From Bacteroidota bacterium (GTDB lineage Bacteria > Bacteroidota > Bacteroidia > Flavobacteriales_D > Sanyastnellaceae): 64,000 nt of DNA. Shown piece by piece: positions 63,603 to 64,000 of the stretch. The notes below the pieces were generated by a model. That model was given only the letters and a program-made list of their open reading frames with translations, was not told where the DNA came from and searched no databases. The stretch is taken from the NCBI GenBank assembly GCA_027619225.1, contig JAQCFW010000001.1, forward strand, positions 118,135 through 182,134. Direction: 5' to 3'. How positions within the stretch are numbered: position 1 is the stretch's first letter; each line of letters opens with the position of its first letter. A program made the position numbers and the translations under genes.

Positions 63603-64000
63603 TTACTTAGCTACAACAAAAGACTGACGGATAAGTCCTCGTTCTGTATCAACTGTAATAAGGTAAGTGCCGTTTGACAAGCCTGAAACATCTATCTCAG
63701 ATTGAGAAAGAGTAAACGCCATCATCTTCTGACCTGATATAGAATAGATCTCACAAAGGTTATTACTTAAAGCAAAAGCCCCATCTAAATAAACTGTAAT
63801 GGTCGATGAAGTTGGGCTTGGGAAAACATCTAGGTTTTGAGAAAAGACAAGGTCTTCAACTCCCACAACTACATCAACACTTATCGTAGAAATTTCTCCT
63901 ACACAACCTGAAGCAGAAGACGCAGTAACAGATAAAACGCCATCCGTAATATTTCCATCCCACTCCACAGTTACATATGATGTCCCTTGACCTGATAGGA
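63603..64000 (-). CDS. T9SS-exported protein with C-terminal sorting domain (partial)
   Basis: C-terminal end of a secreted protein; the gene continues beyond the right edge, as the frame stays open past the GTG at 63968 to base 64000. The last 80 residues are a type A T9SS sorting domain: FPSPTSSTITVYLDG (the N/S-P-x-x motif), YSISGQKM, and VSGLSNGTYLITVDTERGLIRQSFVVAK. Before it lies a PKD-like or other beta-rich repeat with a Cys. The domain directs export through T9SS, where it is cleaved or the protein is surface-anchored. The passenger function is outside the window. Confidence 0.88.
   Translation of the reverse strand, partial: LSGQGTSYVTVEWDGNITDGVLSVTASSASGCVGEISTISVDVVVGVEDLVFSQNLDVFPSPTSSTITVYLDGAFALSNNLCEIYSISGQKMMAFTLSQSEIDVSGLSNGTYLITVDTERGLIRQSFVVAK

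Overview
The window is a gene-dense piece of a Bacteroidota chromosome, probably a marine flavobacterium-like lineage. The evidence is a type IX secretion (T9SS) C-terminal sorting domain at the right edge, a PorG/DUF6089-type gene in the porG-uppS-bamA-ompH-ompH-murI block, a DUF2795 gene, OGDH-type E1/E2 genes, and promoters of the Bacteroidota type (TTG/TTTG, about 20 bases, TAnnTTTG) with almost no Shine-Dalgarno sequences. I see no rRNA, tRNA, CRISPR array, insertion sequence or prophage. No gap exceeds about 220 bases; the only gap over 200 bases (22535-22750) is itself a regulatory leader.

Layout. 1-8.5 kb: hflX (cut by the window edge), rbfA, a LolC/E-type permease, dusB, a CPBP protease, ispD, sodB, an S41 protease, dCMP deaminase and a cobalamin adenosyltransferase. 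8.5-16.8 kb: DUF2795, aspartate kinase, cvpA, an unusual RmlD-phosphoglucomutase fusion, a small outer-membrane protein, a MacB-type permease and purH. 17-22.5 kb: the rod-shape operon mreB-mreC-mreD-mrdA-rodA. 22.6-25.7 kb: a cysteine operon cysM-mec-cysO-moeZ behind a leader. 25.7-36.9 kb: sucA/odhB, a polyprenyl synthase, rmlA, an RND/MMPL exporter, lpdA and pabB. 36.9-43.2 kb: tilS, dsbD, gmhA, comM-like and a gamma-carbonic-anhydrase-like protein. 43.2-51 kb: murI, two ompH, bamA, uppS, porG-like, nadK and a CBS protein, read leftward. 51-64 kb: pdxJ, a hydrolase, a CLC channel with a HAMP-SpoIIE phosphatase, a TPR protein and YfiR, then an FAD oxidoreductase, kbl, LD-carboxypeptidase, metG, a nitroreductase and the T9SS cargo end.

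The most striking system is at 22.6-25.7 kb. A tiny ORF with five consecutive cysteine codons (TGT x5, 22642-22656) is followed by two mutually exclusive RNA structures. One is an intrinsic terminator (22720-22750) whose U-tract touches the first codon of the cysteine synthase gene. The other is an antiterminator that pairs 22666-22671 with the terminator's left arm (22723-22728). This has the anatomy of a ribosome-mediated, Cys-tRNA-sensing attenuator. It sits ahead of a protein-thiocarboxylate cysteine pathway: CysM-like synthase, Mec JAMM protease, CysO sulfur carrier and MoeZ adenylyltransferase-rhodanese. The carrier ends in GG-Ser-Lys, so its diglycine appears masked and would need trimming before activation.

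A second window-wide pattern is a TAnnTT(T/C/A)G box placed 3-5 bases before the start codon of many genes (rbfA, the adenosyltransferase, aspartate kinase, the RmlD fusion, macB-like, mreB, gmhA, gamma-CA, nadK, pdxJ, yfiR, kbl, metG and the Cys leader itself). This predicts leaderless mRNAs. All functional calls are from reading the sequence; no database search was run.
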